This document shows positions 41,307 through 50,121 of a stretch of 64,000 bases of DNA, one piece after another. How positions within the stretch are numbered: the stretch's first letter is position 1; the number at the start of each line of letters is the position of its first letter. Below the pieces are notes generated by a model. The model was not told the DNA's origin and did not search any database. It worked only from the letters and a program-made list of their open reading frames with translations. Both the position numbers and the translations under genes were made by a program. The stretch is from Actinoplanes sp. SE50/110 (GTDB lineage Bacteria > Actinomycetota > Actinomycetes > Mycobacteriales > Micromonosporaceae): the NCBI RefSeq assembly GCF_900119315.1, contig NZ_LT827010.1:5799001-5863000 (forward strand). Direction: 5' to 3'.

Positions 41307-42163
41307 CCACCGACCTGGACCTCCCGGCCGAGCGCGACCTCCCGCCGGCCCACGCCGCGCGGATCCGGGCGACGCTGCTGCACACGCCGGAAAAGCGCGA
41401 CCGGCGCGCGCTGCGGCTCGCGATCGCGGCGTCCCTCACGATCGCCGTCGCCTCCGCGATCGCCTTCGTACGGCCGCAGCCGCTGCCCACCACGATCGCC
41501 CTCGGCCCCGGTGAGTTGTCGTCGACCCTGGAGGCCGTGGTCGATCACTGCGTCGCCCAGCGCGCCGAGATCGTCGAACGCCTTCCCGAGCCCGCGGACC
41601 TGCCCGCGGTGTCATCGGCCGATGTCGCGGTGGCCGCCGAAACCCATGGCCAGGCCACCGTCCTATTCGTCAACGAGCGCGGATTCGCGGCCTGCTCCGC
41701 GGCCCAGATCGCCCGCCCCGTCTTCGGCGTCCGCATCGAGGCGGACGGCGGTTTCACCGGCGGCCCGTGGGACGGCCGGCGGGACTGGCTGCCCGGCCCG
41801 GTGGAGGTGCTGATGTCCGGCTCGTCGGATCGCGGCGGCCCCGCCCAGCTGGACGTGGTCGGCCGGGTCAGCTCCCGGGTGGCCCGGCTGGTCGCCGTCG
41901 ACGGGCCGCACCAGGTCCCGGCCAGCCTCGCGAACGGCGCCTTCGGCCTGCTCGGCACCGGCGACGTGCTCGGCCCGGGCACCCGCCTGATCGCCTACGA
42001 CGCGGCCGGCGAGCCGATCCACGAGGAGCCGCTGTTCCCCGCCACCGCGGATCGCGTCACCCGATGCTGGGCCGATCCCACCGGCAGGGTCCTCTACCAG
42101 CCCTCGGACCAGCCCCCCGGCAAGCCCGGCAACTGCCTTCCCGCCGAGCCCTGGGGCTTCTGA
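41303..42163 (+). CDS. Single-pass membrane protein, possible anti-sigma factor
   Basis: This 286-aa protein starts in the stop codon of the ECF sigma gene (ATGA), with GGAGGGACACC before the ATG. Residues 1-33 are cytoplasmic (LPPAHAARIRATLLHTPEKRDRRALRL), and one membrane helix follows (AIAASLTIAVASAIAFV). The outside domain has Cys residues (VVDHCVAQRAEIVERLPE, CSAAQIARPVFGVRIEADGG, RCWADPTGRVLY) and looks like a small folded sensor domain. Its position suggests it regulates the sigma factor, but the usual HxxxCxxC anti-sigma motif is absent, so the function is inferred from context only. Confidence 0.75.
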   Translation: MTTDLDLPAERDLPPAHAARIRATLLHTPEKRDRRALRLAIAASLTIAVASAIAFVRPQPLPTTIALGPGELSSTLEAVVDHCVAQRAEIVERLPEPADLPAVSSADVAVAAETHGQATVLFVNERGFAACSAAQIARPVFGVRIEADGGFTGGPWDGRRDWLPGPVEVLMSGSSDRGGPAQLDVVGRVSSRVARLVAVDGPHQVPASLANGAFGLLGTGDVLGPGTRLIAYDAAGEPIHEEPLFPATADRVTRCWADPTGRVLYQPSDQPPGKPGNCLPAEPWGF

Positions 42164-42235
42164 ACAACCCATGACCCCGGTCCGGAGCCGTGGCGCTTCC
42201 GACCGGCCGAGGGACCGGTCCGGGCCGCGCGAAAC

Positions 42236-42276
42236 ACATCGGGGGGCGGCCCGGACCGGGCCGCCCCCACCGATGT
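42236..42276. terminator. Near-perfect 41-nt palindrome, bidirectional terminator
   Basis: ACATCGG ... CCGATGT (42236-42242 and 42270-42276) encloses a 13-bp arm pair (42242-42254 with 42256-42268). It lies between the convergent stops at 42163 and 42286. Such a strong hairpin serves as a terminator for both genes. Confidence 0.8.
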
Positions 42277-42285
42277 CGTCCGCGG

Positions 42286-43809
42286 TCAGGCGGTCAGGTG
42301 CACTCCACCGCCGCTGCGCTTGGCCAGGTACATACTGGCGTCGGCGTCCTTCATCAGATCGCCGATGTTGGTCGCGTGCCGCGGGAACAGCGCCACCCCG
42401 ATGCTCGCCCCGATCTGCACCGGCTTGCCGTCGATCTCGAACGGCTCGCGCAGCCGCTCGCAGATCCGCTCGCCGACCCGGACCGCCGCCTGGTCGTCCG
42501 GGTTCCCGGTGACCAGCACCGAGAACTCGTCGCCGCCGAGCCGGGCCACCAGGTCCGGCTTGCGGATCAGGCCGTCCAGCCGCTTGGCCACCAGCTGCAG
42601 CAGCACGTCGCCGGCGTGGTGCCCGATCGTGTCGTTGACCTGCTTGAACCCGTTGAGGTCGAGCAGCAGCAGGGCCAGCCGGGTGCCGGTGCACATGGCG
42701 ATCTCGATCGCCTCGTCGCCCCGGTCCAGCAGGTGCTTGCGGTTCGGCAGCCCGGTCAGCGAGTCGTGGAACGCCTGCCGGGTCAGCTCCTCGACGTGCA
42801 ATCGGTTCGCCTGCCGCATCCGGGCACTGTCCATGATCAGTGCACCCTCGGCGGAGAGCTGCTGGGCCAGGATCCGGTCCCGCCCGCTCCACTCCCGGGC
42901 GCCGGACGAGTCGCCGCACAGCACCATGCCGACCGCTCCGAAACCGGTCATCAACGGCATCGCGATGAACGACCCGAGCCCGAGGGTCTCGGTCATCCCG
43001 CCCGGCCGCACCTTGGCCGTCGAGGCGTTGTTGATCAGCACCGGCTCCCCCGACTCGACCGTGCTGCGCCAGACCGGCGACTCGATCGCGGACTTGCCGA
43101 CCAGGTTCAGGCGCAACTGCTCCAGCCGCTCGTCGGGGCAGCCCACCCCGTAGACGTACCGGATCCGCCCGTCGCTGTCGATCAGGTGGAGCCCGGCGTG
43201 CTCGGTCCGGAACGCGGTCGCGCACGAGTGGGTGAGCAGCTCGGCCGCCTCTTCCACGCTGCCCGCGGTCATGCCCTTCTCGAACAGCTCCTGGATCGTG
43301 GTGCTGGTGTGCGCCACGAACTGCCGCGCCTTCTCCGCGAACAGCCCCTGCAGGGTGGTCGCGAAATGCAGCGCGATCGTCGAGATGGTGTCCGGCCGCA
43401 GCTCGGCGAGCCTCTCGCCGGTCAGCAGCAGCACCCCGACGGTCTGGCCGCCGATCCGCAGCCGGATCGCCATCTGCTGACCACTGACCACCGGCGGCCC
43501 ACCGGCCGCCGCCCGGAACACCTTGCCGGCGACCATCTGGTCGCGCCGCCCCGGCTCGCCGAACTGGGCGGTCGCGGCCATCAGGCCACTCTCCGAATCC
43601 AGCTCGAACACCGTTGCCGCGGTCAACCCGGCCACCTCGCACAGGTGCGGGGTCATCAGGTCCAGTACGTGCTGGACCGACGGGGTGTCCTTGGTCATGA
43701 AGCCGACAAGTTCGGCCAGCAGGAGCACCTGCCGATCGGGTTCCGCGCCCGTGCCGCCGGGAGCCTCCACCAGAGGACCGGCTGTGTGCAATCCGCTGCC
43801 CACGCTCAT
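42286..43809 (-). CDS. GAF-domain diguanylate cyclase
   Basis: This 507-aa soluble protein has two GAF-like domains (VLDLMTPHLCEVAGLTAATVFELDS, and AELLTHSCATAFRTEHAGLHLIDS) and a C-terminal GGDEF domain with an intact motif at residues 425-429 (RLGGDEFSVL). An RxxD inhibitory site is placed five residues before the motif (RKPDLVARLGGDEF), so product inhibition by c-di-GMP is likely. No EAL or HD-GYP partner domain is present. The GAF domains suggest a small-molecule or redox signal. I chose the ATG at 43809; longer upstream frames are not conserved in kind. It is convergent with the ECF-associated operon. Confidence 0.88.
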   Translation of the reverse strand: MSVGSGLHTAGPLVEAPGGTGAEPDRQVLLLAELVGFMTKDTPSVQHVLDLMTPHLCEVAGLTAATVFELDSESGLMAATAQFGEPGRRDQMVAGKVFRAAAGGPPVVSGQQMAIRLRIGGQTVGVLLLTGERLAELRPDTISTIALHFATTLQGLFAEKARQFVAHTSTTIQELFEKGMTAGSVEEAAELLTHSCATAFRTEHAGLHLIDSDGRIRYVYGVGCPDERLEQLRLNLVGKSAIESPVWRSTVESGEPVLINNASTAKVRPGGMTETLGLGSFIAMPLMTGFGAVGMVLCGDSSGAREWSGRDRILAQQLSAEGALIMDSARMRQANRLHVEELTRQAFHDSLTGLPNRKHLLDRGDEAIEIAMCTGTRLALLLLDLNGFKQVNDTIGHHAGDVLLQLVAKRLDGLIRKPDLVARLGGDEFSVLVTGNPDDQAAVRVGERICERLREPFEIDGKPVQIGASIGVALFPRHATNIGDLMKDADASMYLAKRSGGGVHLTA

Positions 43810-44058
43810 GGTCCCACTGGTCGGCACAACCGCCCCCGGCTTGAGCCGCCGGCGCCCGCCACCCGGTCGCAGTTGAGTTGCGATCCGGTACCCGGCCCTG
43901 CGGGGCATCCCACCGGGCCCTCCCCGCCCCACCGTCCCCGCCGGCCCCGCGCCGTGCGCCGCCGACCCGTCCGGCTGAACCGGAGGTATGCCCTGGAAAT
44001 CGATGCTCTGGGCGGTTAGCGTCGAGAAGTCCCGCGCGCCGGACACCCGGAGGGCCCC

Positions 44059-44562
44059 GTGCACGTGCGCCACCCAGCCGTGACCGCCACCGCCGTCACC
44101 CTGTTCGCCTCGGCCGCGGTCGCCGCCATCGTCCTGTCCGCGTTCGATCGTCACAGCGCGCCCCCGGCGCTGACCCCCGCCGCCCAGCCGCACGCCGGTT
44201 TCGGCCCCCGCCCGGAGTCCTGGCCGGCCTCCGCCGACCCCCGCGCCGAGCTCGACTTCACCCGCCGCGACGACCTGGCCACGCTGACCCTGTCCGGCCA
44301 GTTCGCCGCCGAACTGGCCGCCACCACCGGCGACCCGGCCGTGGTCCTGGCCGAGCACCAGCGTCTGCGCCGCACCCTGGCCAGCAGTGACCACCCGGTG
44401 ATCCTGCTGCACACCGCCGACCTGGACCATCCACGCGGCGCCCCCGGCCGCTGGCTCACCCTGGCCGTCGGCGACTTCCCGGACGCCACCGCCGTCACCA
44501 CCTGGTGCCACACGGTCGCCGCCACCCACTGCACCCCGCGCCGCCTGCTCCGCCCCCGCTGA
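44059..44562 (+). CDS. Secreted or membrane-anchored hypothetical protein
   Basis: This 167-aa protein starts GTG behind GGAGGGCCCC. It has one N-terminal hydrophobic segment (VTATAVTLFASAAVAAIVLSAF) followed by an extracytoplasmic region with no recognised domain (LDFTRRDDLATLTLSGQFAAELAATTGDPAVVLAEHQRL). Cys residues near the C-terminus (TWCHTVAATHCTPRR) could form a disulfide. Function unknown. Confidence 0.7.
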   Translation: MHVRHPAVTATAVTLFASAAVAAIVLSAFDRHSAPPALTPAAQPHAGFGPRPESWPASADPRAELDFTRRDDLATLTLSGQFAAELAATTGDPAVVLAEHQRLRRTLASSDHPVILLHTADLDHPRGAPGRWLTLAVGDFPDATAVTTWCHTVAATHCTPRRLLRPR

Positions 44563-44601
44563 CCCGCAGCACCCGTCTCCCGCCGCCGCGCGGGCGCTGG
44601 G

Positions 44602-44607
44602 CATAAT
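44602..44607 (+). promoter_or_regulatory. Leaderless-type -10 for the HAD gene
   Basis: CATAAT sits 7 nt before the GTG at 44615, with no Shine-Dalgarno. Confidence 0.45.
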
Positions 44608-44614
44608 CCGACGG

Positions 44615-45271
44615 GTGGCGATCGAGGCGCTGATCTTTGATTTCGACGGTCTGCTGATGGACACCGAGACCACCCTGCTGGACAGCTGGCGATGGGAGTG
44701 GCGGCAGCACGGCCTGCGGCTCGACGAGTCCGGATTCTTCGCCGACCACGGCGGCGACACCAGCGAGATCCGCTACGCCGCCCTCGCCGCGGCGGTCGGG
44801 CCGGGTTTCGACCGGTCGGCCAGCCATGCCCGCCGCACCGCGTACCGCGAGCGGGCGCACGCCGCGCTCGGCCTGGCCACCGGCATCTCCGCCTGGCTCG
44901 CCGAAGCCGAACGCCGCGGCCTGCGCCTCGCCGTCGCCAGCAGCTCCGCCGGCGCCTGGGTCCGCACCAACCTGGCCCGCACCGGTGACCTCCCCCGCTT
45001 CGAGGTCCTGGCCTGCGGTGACGAGGTCCCGGCCGACAAACCCGACCCGGCCGTCTACCACCTGGCCCTGCACCGTCTCGGCCTCACCGCGGACCGGGCC
45101 GTCGCCTTCGAGGACTCCCCGCACGGCGTCACCGCCGCCCGGGCCGCCGGCCTGCGCTGCGTCGCCATCCCCAACCCGCACACCCCGCATGCCCGCTACC
45201 GGCATGCCGACACCCTGCTCCCCAGCGCCGCCACGACCATCCTCAGCGAGGTCCTCGCCCGTCTGGCGTAG
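44615..45271 (+). CDS. HAD-family phosphatase
   Basis: This 218-aa phosphatase of the beta-phosphoglucomutase/CbbY group has the nucleophile motif LIFDFDGLLMDTE, a helical cap, LAVASSSAGAWV, the Lys-bearing ADKPDPAVY and AVAFEDSPHGVTAARAAGL. The substrate is probably a sugar phosphate or similar small molecule and cannot be fixed from sequence. The GTG has no Shine-Dalgarno but CATAAT lies 7 nt upstream, consistent with a leaderless start. It is not obviously operonic with glyQS, because a separate start region lies between them. Confidence 0.9.
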   Translation: MAIEALIFDFDGLLMDTETTLLDSWRWEWRQHGLRLDESGFFADHGGDTSEIRYAALAAAVGPGFDRSASHARRTAYRERAHAALGLATGISAWLAEAERRGLRLAVASSSAGAWVRTNLARTGDLPRFEVLACGDEVPADKPDPAVYHLALHRLGLTADRAVAFEDSPHGVTAARAAGLRCVAIPNPHTPHARYRHADTLLPSAATTILSEVLARLA

Positions 45272-45342
45272 GCGGTCGCCGGCGGTCCCCGGAGCGGGAC
45301 TCGCCGGAGGTAACCGCTTACGGTGCGTGGAGCGGGGACGCC

Positions 45343-45348
45343 TAGACT
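45343..45348 (+). promoter_or_regulatory. Leaderless-type -10 for the GlyRS gene
   Basis: TAGACT lies 7 nt before the ATG at 45356. A weak -35-like TTACGG is about 19 nt further upstream. No Shine-Dalgarno is present. Confidence 0.5.
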
Positions 45349-45355
45349 TCGGCGC

Positions 45356-48331
45356 ATGCTCACCATGCAGGAGGCTCTGGCCCGGTTGACGGCGTACTGG
45401 ACGGAGCAGGGATGCCTGATCGTCCAGCCGATGAACACCGAGGTCGGAGCGGGAACCCTGAACCCGGCCACCTTCCTGCGGGTGCTCGGTCCGGAGCCGT
45501 GGCGGGTCGTCTACGTGGAGCCGTCGGTGCGGCCGGACGACTCCCGGTACGGCGAGAACCCGAACCGGCTGCAGACCCACACCCAGCTGCAGGTGATCCT
45601 GAAACCGGACCCGGGCAACCCGCAGGAGCTGTACCTCGGGAGTCTGGCGGCGCTGGGCATCGACGTGGCCGCGCACGACGTGCGGTTCGTGGAGGACAAC
45701 TGGGCCTCGCCGGCGCTCGGGGCGTGGGGGTTGGGCTGGGAGGTCTGGCTCGACGGGCTGGAGATCACCCAGTTCACGTACTTCCAGCAGGCCGGTGGGC
45801 TGAACCTGGACCCGGTGTCGGTGGAGATCACCTACGGCATCGAGCGGATCATCATGGCGCTGCAGGACAAGCAGCACTTCAAGGAGATCGAGTACGCGCC
45901 GGGGGTCAGCTACGGCGAGGTCTTCGGCCAGGCCGAGTACGAGATGTCCCGCTACTACCTCGACGACGCGGACATCGACGCCAACCGGCGGCTGCTCGAG
46001 CTGTACGCCGGTGAGGCGCAGCGGATGATCGACGCCGGCCTGCCCGTGCCGGCGCACAGCTACGTGCTCAAATGCTCGCAGGCCTTCAACGTGCTCGACT
46101 CGCGGGGCGCCGTGTCGACCGCCGAGCGGGCCGCCGAGTTCGGCCGGATGCGCCGCCTCGCCGGGGAGGTCGCCAAGCTCTGGGTGGCCCGCCGCGCGGA
46201 ACAGGAACACCCGCTCGGCACCACCGGGGAGCCGGCGGCGGCCCGCGCGGCCGGCAGCACGCAGACCGGGGACACGCCGCGCACCCTGCTCTTCGAGATC
46301 GGCACCGAGGAACTGCCGCCGGCCGAACTGCGCAACGCCCGGGAGCAGCTGCTGCGCCTGGTCACCGAGGGCCTGGCCGGCACCCGGCTGGGGCACGGCG
46401 AGATCCGCGTCTTCGGCACGCCGCGACGGTTGATCGCGGTGGTCCAGGCGGTCGCCGCCCGCGAGGACGACCACGTGCGCACCGTCAAAGGCCCCAAGAC
46501 CCAGGCGGCGTACGCCGCGGACGGCACCACCCCCACCAAGGCGCTCGACGGGTTCCTCCGCGGGCAGGGCGCGACGCTCGCCGAGCTGGAGACGGCGGAG
46601 TTCAACGGCGTACCGCACGTCGTCGTCCGCAAGCCGGAGGCCGGTGGCGCGGCGCCGCAGGTGCTGGCCGCCGTCCTGGCGAAGGTCGTCGGCGGCCTGC
46701 GGGCCGCCAAGAACATGCGGTGGAACGACCCGAAGCTGGCGTTCAGCCGTCCGCTGCGCTGGCTGACCGCCCTCTGGGGCGACGACGTGGTGCCGGTCGC
46801 GGTGTCCACGCTGGCCGCCGGCCGGCAGACCCGGCTGCTGCGCACCGCCGTCCCGCCGGTCGCCGAGATCGCGTCGGCCGAGACGTTCCTGGAGACGCTC
46901 GGCGTCAACGGGATCGTGGCCGACCACGAGGACCGCCGCGAGCTGATCGTGGTCGGCGCGCAGGACCTCGTCTACCCCGACGGGAAGGTGGACGTGGCCG
47001 GCGAGGCGGCGCTGATCGACCAGATCACCGACCTGGTGGAGCAGCCGCTGCCGCTGCTCGGCACGTTCGACGAGGGTTACCTGACGCTGCCCGACGCGGT
47101 GCTGACCACGGTGATGCGCAAGCACCAGCGGTATCTTCCGGTCCGCGACGAGGACGGCCGGCTGCTGCCGATGTTCGTCACGGTGGCGAACGGGCCGGTC
47201 GACGTCGAACTGGTCCGCTCCGGCAACGAGGCGGTGCTGCGGGCCCGATACGAGGATGCCCGCTTCTTCTACCGGGCCGACCTCGACACCCCGCTCGCCG
47301 AGCTGAAGGCCCGGCTGGACCGGCTCACCTTCACCGACAAGCTGGGCTCGATGGCCGACCGGGCGGGCCGGATCGGCGCTCTCGCCAAGCAGCTCGCCGA
47401 GCGCCTCGACCTGGGCTCGCCGACCCTGGATCGGGCCGCCGAGCTGGTCAAGTTCGACCTGGGGTCGCAGCTGGTCACCGAGATGACCAGCCTGGCCGGG
47501 GTGATGGCCCGGGACTACGCGCTGCACGCCGGTGAGTCGCGGCCGGTGGCCGAGGCGGTCTTCGAGGCGGAACTGCCGCGCAACACCGGGGACGCCCTGC
47601 CCCGGACGCTGCCCGGCGCCCTGCTCTCGCTGGCCGACCGGCTCGACCTGGTGGCCGGCCTGGCCGCCACGGTCGGGCTGCCGACCGGCTCCAGCGACCC
47701 GTTCGCCGTCCGCCGGGCGGTGCTCGGCCTGCTCGCCGTGCACCGGGCCACGCCCGAGTTCGCCGACCTGTCGCTGGTCGACGCGCTCACCCTGGCCGCG
47801 GCCGCGCAGCCGGTGCCGGTCGCCGCCGAGGTGCTTCCGGCGGTGGCCGACTTCCTGGCGAAACGTCTGGAGCAGGCACTGACCGAGGAGGGCCGGCCGG
47901 TCGACCGGATCCGTGCGGTGCTGCCGCACTTCGCCCGCCCGTCGGTGGCCGACACGCTGCTAGCGCAGCTCGCCCCGGCCGTCGCCGACCCGGATTTCGC
48001 GGCGGTCGCCGCGGCGATCCAGCGGGCCCGGCGGATCGTCCCGGACGGCACCACCGCGCGGTACGACGCGGGCGCCCTGAAGGAGCCGGCCGAGCTGGCC
48101 CTGCACGACGCGGTCACCGCGGTCCGCGCCGCTCTCGGCCCGGATGCGGGCACCGATCTGCCCCGCTTCGTCGCGGCCACCGGTCGGCTGGTGACCCCGG
48201 TCAACACGTTCTTCGACGACGTCCTGGTGATGGCCGACGACCCGGCGATCCGGGCGGCCCGCCTGGGCCTGCTGGCCACCGTCCGCGACCTGGGTGACGG
48301 TCTGCTGGACTGGCCGCAGCTCCGCCTCTGA
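45356..48331 (+). CDS. glyQS: Fused alpha-beta glycyl-tRNA synthetase
   Basis: This 991-aa protein joins both subunits of the bacterial (alpha-beta) GlyRS. Residues 1 to about 285 are the alpha (GlyQ) part: LTMQEALARLTAYWTEQGCL, QPMNTEVGAGTLNPATFLR, YVEPSVRPDDSRYGENPNRL and ITYGIERIIMALQ. After a short linker (GTTGEPAAARAAGSTQTGD) comes the beta (GlyS) part from about 310: LFEIGTEELPPAELRNAR, MRKHQRYLPV and a C-terminal anticodon-binding region. Most actinobacteria use the unrelated single-chain alpha2 GlyRS. The gene may be a second GlyRS or the only one. The start ATG is leaderless-type (TAGACT 7 nt upstream). Confidence 0.95.
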   Translation: MLTMQEALARLTAYWTEQGCLIVQPMNTEVGAGTLNPATFLRVLGPEPWRVVYVEPSVRPDDSRYGENPNRLQTHTQLQVILKPDPGNPQELYLGSLAALGIDVAAHDVRFVEDNWASPALGAWGLGWEVWLDGLEITQFTYFQQAGGLNLDPVSVEITYGIERIIMALQDKQHFKEIEYAPGVSYGEVFGQAEYEMSRYYLDDADIDANRRLLELYAGEAQRMIDAGLPVPAHSYVLKCSQAFNVLDSRGAVSTAERAAEFGRMRRLAGEVAKLWVARRAEQEHPLGTTGEPAAARAAGSTQTGDTPRTLLFEIGTEELPPAELRNAREQLLRLVTEGLAGTRLGHGEIRVFGTPRRLIAVVQAVAAREDDHVRTVKGPKTQAAYAADGTTPTKALDGFLRGQGATLAELETAEFNGVPHVVVRKPEAGGAAPQVLAAVLAKVVGGLRAAKNMRWNDPKLAFSRPLRWLTALWGDDVVPVAVSTLAAGRQTRLLRTAVPPVAEIASAETFLETLGVNGIVADHEDRRELIVVGAQDLVYPDGKVDVAGEAALIDQITDLVEQPLPLLGTFDEGYLTLPDAVLTTVMRKHQRYLPVRDEDGRLLPMFVTVANGPVDVELVRSGNEAVLRARYEDARFFYRADLDTPLAELKARLDRLTFTDKLGSMADRAGRIGALAKQLAERLDLGSPTLDRAAELVKFDLGSQLVTEMTSLAGVMARDYALHAGESRPVAEAVFEAELPRNTGDALPRTLPGALLSLADRLDLVAGLAATVGLPTGSSDPFAVRRAVLGLLAVHRATPEFADLSLVDALTLAAAAQPVPVAAEVLPAVADFLAKRLEQALTEEGRPVDRIRAVLPHFARPSVADTLLAQLAPAVADPDFAAVAAAIQRARRIVPDGTTARYDAGALKEPAELALHDAVTAVRAALGPDAGTDLPRFVAATGRLVTPVNTFFDDVLVMADDPAIRAARLGLLATVRDLGDGLLDWPQLRL

Positions 48332-48338
48332 CCACGGA

Positions 48339-48381
48339 CCCGCCCGGGCCGCGACCCCTTCACCGGACCGGCCCGGGCGGG
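48339..48381 (+). terminator. Terminator after glyQS
   Basis: A perfect 12-bp stem (48339-48350 with 48370-48381) has a 19-nt loop, starts 8 nt after the stop codon and is followed by AAACG. Confidence 0.75.
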
Positions 48382-48557
48382 AAACGCCTCTCCCCACCGA
48401 CCTGGGCGCGGGACACCTCGCGCCACGGGCTGAGCTCACCAGACCGTTCCCGCTCACCAGACCACCACCGCTCACCGGTCTCCCTAGGACGCCGGCGGCC
48501 GTCCCGTCCGGGGCGGGGCTGAGGGGCAGGCCGTCCCGGCCACGGCGGAGCGGAGGG
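48382..48557. other. Intergenic stretch with short direct repeats
   Basis: About 175 bp without a gene. GCTCACCAGACC occurs twice, near 48433 and 48451, with a diverged third copy near 48470. It lies between the glyQS terminator and the leftward DUF2306 gene's stop at 48558. Confidence 0.5.
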
Positions 48558-49325
48558 TCAGGCCGGGCGGCGGGCGCGTGGACCGGGACGGCCTCGGATG
48601 ATCCACTCAGCGACGATGATGTTGATCCCCCAGCCGGCGCCCATCAGGAACGCGCGGGTCCCGACACCGGGTGTCCCGGCGATCAGCTCGTAGGGAAGGT
48701 GGGTGAAGACCTGCGTGCCGGCGCCCATCGCCAGCGCGTAGGCCCGGATCATCCAGGCGCGGTGGGCGGCGATGTCCCGCCGGCGGATCGTCACCACGGC
48801 CAGGACCAGCGCGGCGAGCATCCCGGTGCCGACGACCAGCCGGGTGAGCTCCAGTACCGGACCGTCGATCGGCGGCAGATCGTAGAACACCGCCATCCAC
48901 AGGCCGCTGACCGCCACGATCACGCCCGCCCCGACCAGCACCCGGCCCGCGATCCGGTGCCAGCCCGGGTGCCGGCGCCGGAAGGCGGGCGCGAACTGGA
49001 ACGCACCGAGCACGCTGTAGACGATCGCGCCGATGATGTGCGCCACCACCGGGAGCGGCATCGCGAAGAACCGCGCGTTCTCCTCGGTGACCGGCGCGCT
49101 CGTCGCCAGCTCCCCGAGCCGGTGTGCGCCCGCGATCGACGGCACCAGGCTCAGCGCGATCAGACCCGCCGGGATCCGCCAGCCGCCACGCCGCCGCCGC
49201 TGCGGACGTCGCGCACCGCGCCCTTCCTTCGCGGCATCCTTCCCGGCGCGGCCGGCAGGCACGTCCCCGCCGGCTCGCATCCTGTCGTCGTCCGGTGCCC
49301 GATCGATCCCCGCCGCAGTGGTCAT
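48558..49325 (-). CDS. DUF2306 integral-membrane protein
   Basis: This 255-aa protein has a basic, disordered N-terminus (ARRPQRRRRGGW) and about six to seven membrane helices. Conserved His-containing segments between helices (AHRLGEL, VVAHIIGAIVYSVLGAFQF, RRRHPGWHRIAGRVLV, AAHRAWMIRAYALAMGAGTQV) suggest haem or metal binding like other DUF2306/DUF998-like proteins. It lies 96 bp downstream of the NarL-type response regulator in the same direction, so it may be part of that operon. The ATG lacks a good Shine-Dalgarno. Function unknown. Confidence 0.8.
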   Translation of the reverse strand: MTTAAGIDRAPDDDRMRAGGDVPAGRAGKDAAKEGRGARRPQRRRRGGWRIPAGLIALSLVPSIAGAHRLGELATSAPVTEENARFFAMPLPVVAHIIGAIVYSVLGAFQFAPAFRRRHPGWHRIAGRVLVGAGVIVAVSGLWMAVFYDLPPIDGPVLELTRLVVGTGMLAALVLAVVTIRRRDIAAHRAWMIRAYALAMGAGTQVFTHLPYELIAGTPGVGTRAFLMGAGWGINIIVAEWIIRGRPGPRARRPA

Positions 49326-49421
49326 GCGTCGATGGTCGCGGCCGGGAGGATTCCCGGCACCGGTCCAAAGTACGGTTCGGACCCCGGAGGCGGATTCAGG
49401 GAAGAACCGTACTTTCGGCCG

Positions 49422-50072
49422 TTACCGGCGCCCGGTCTCGTATGCCCACATCGCGATCTCCACCCGGTTCCGCGCCCCGAGCTTGGTCATCAGGCTGGCC
49501 ACATGGGTCTTCACGGTGCTGAGGCTGATGTGGAGGTCAGCGGCGATCTCATTGTTCGTCCGCCCACCGGCGACCGCCGCCAGGACCTGCTCCTCGCGTT
49601 CGGTCAGCGGCTCGGCCGGCTGCCGCGACGCGCCCCGGTGCGGGCCCCGGGCGAACTCCCCCAGCAGCCGGGCGGTCACCGCCGGAGCGATGATCGCGTC
49701 ACCGGCCGCGGCCGCCCGCACCGCCTGGCCCAGCAGTTCCGGCCCGGCCTCCTTGAGCAGGAAACCGCGCGCCCCGGCCCGCAACGCCCCGTACACGTGC
49801 TCGTCCAGGTCGAACGTCGTGATCACCACGACCGCCAGCGGGTCGGCGACGCCGGGCCCGGCGAGTTCCCGGGTGGCGGTGATGCCGTCCACGCCGGGCA
49901 TCCGGATGTCGAGCAGGCACACGTCGGGCCGCAGCCGCCGGGCCAGCTCGACGGCGTGATACCCGTTCGCCGCCTCGGCGATCACCTGGATGTCCGGCTG
50001 CGCGTTGAGGATCAGGGTCAGCCCGGTCCGCACGATCTCCTGATCGTCCGCCACCAGCACCCGCACGGTCAT
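49422..50072 (-). CDS. NarL/LuxR-type response regulator
   Basis: This 216-aa regulator has a receiver domain with the acidic pair near residues 9-10, phosphoacceptor D55 in CLLDIRMPG, and a LuxR helix-turn-helix at the C-terminus (LTEREEQVLAAVAGGRTNNEIAADLHISLSTVKTHVASLMTKL). It is the partner of the HisKA_3 kinase encoded immediately upstream on the same strand (49 bp gap). Target genes are unknown, but the DUF2306 gene downstream is a candidate. Confidence 0.95.
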   Translation of the reverse strand: MTVRVLVADDQEIVRTGLTLILNAQPDIQVIAEAANGYHAVELARRLRPDVCLLDIRMPGVDGITATRELAGPGVADPLAVVVITTFDLDEHVYGALRAGARGFLLKEAGPELLGQAVRAAAAGDAIIAPAVTARLLGEFARGPHRGASRQPAEPLTEREEQVLAAVAGGRTNNEIAADLHISLSTVKTHVASLMTKLGARNRVEIAMWAYETGRR

Positions 50073-50121
50073 CCGACCACCCCGCCCGGACGGGGACGAG
50101 CCGGCAGCGACCGGGAGGCGG

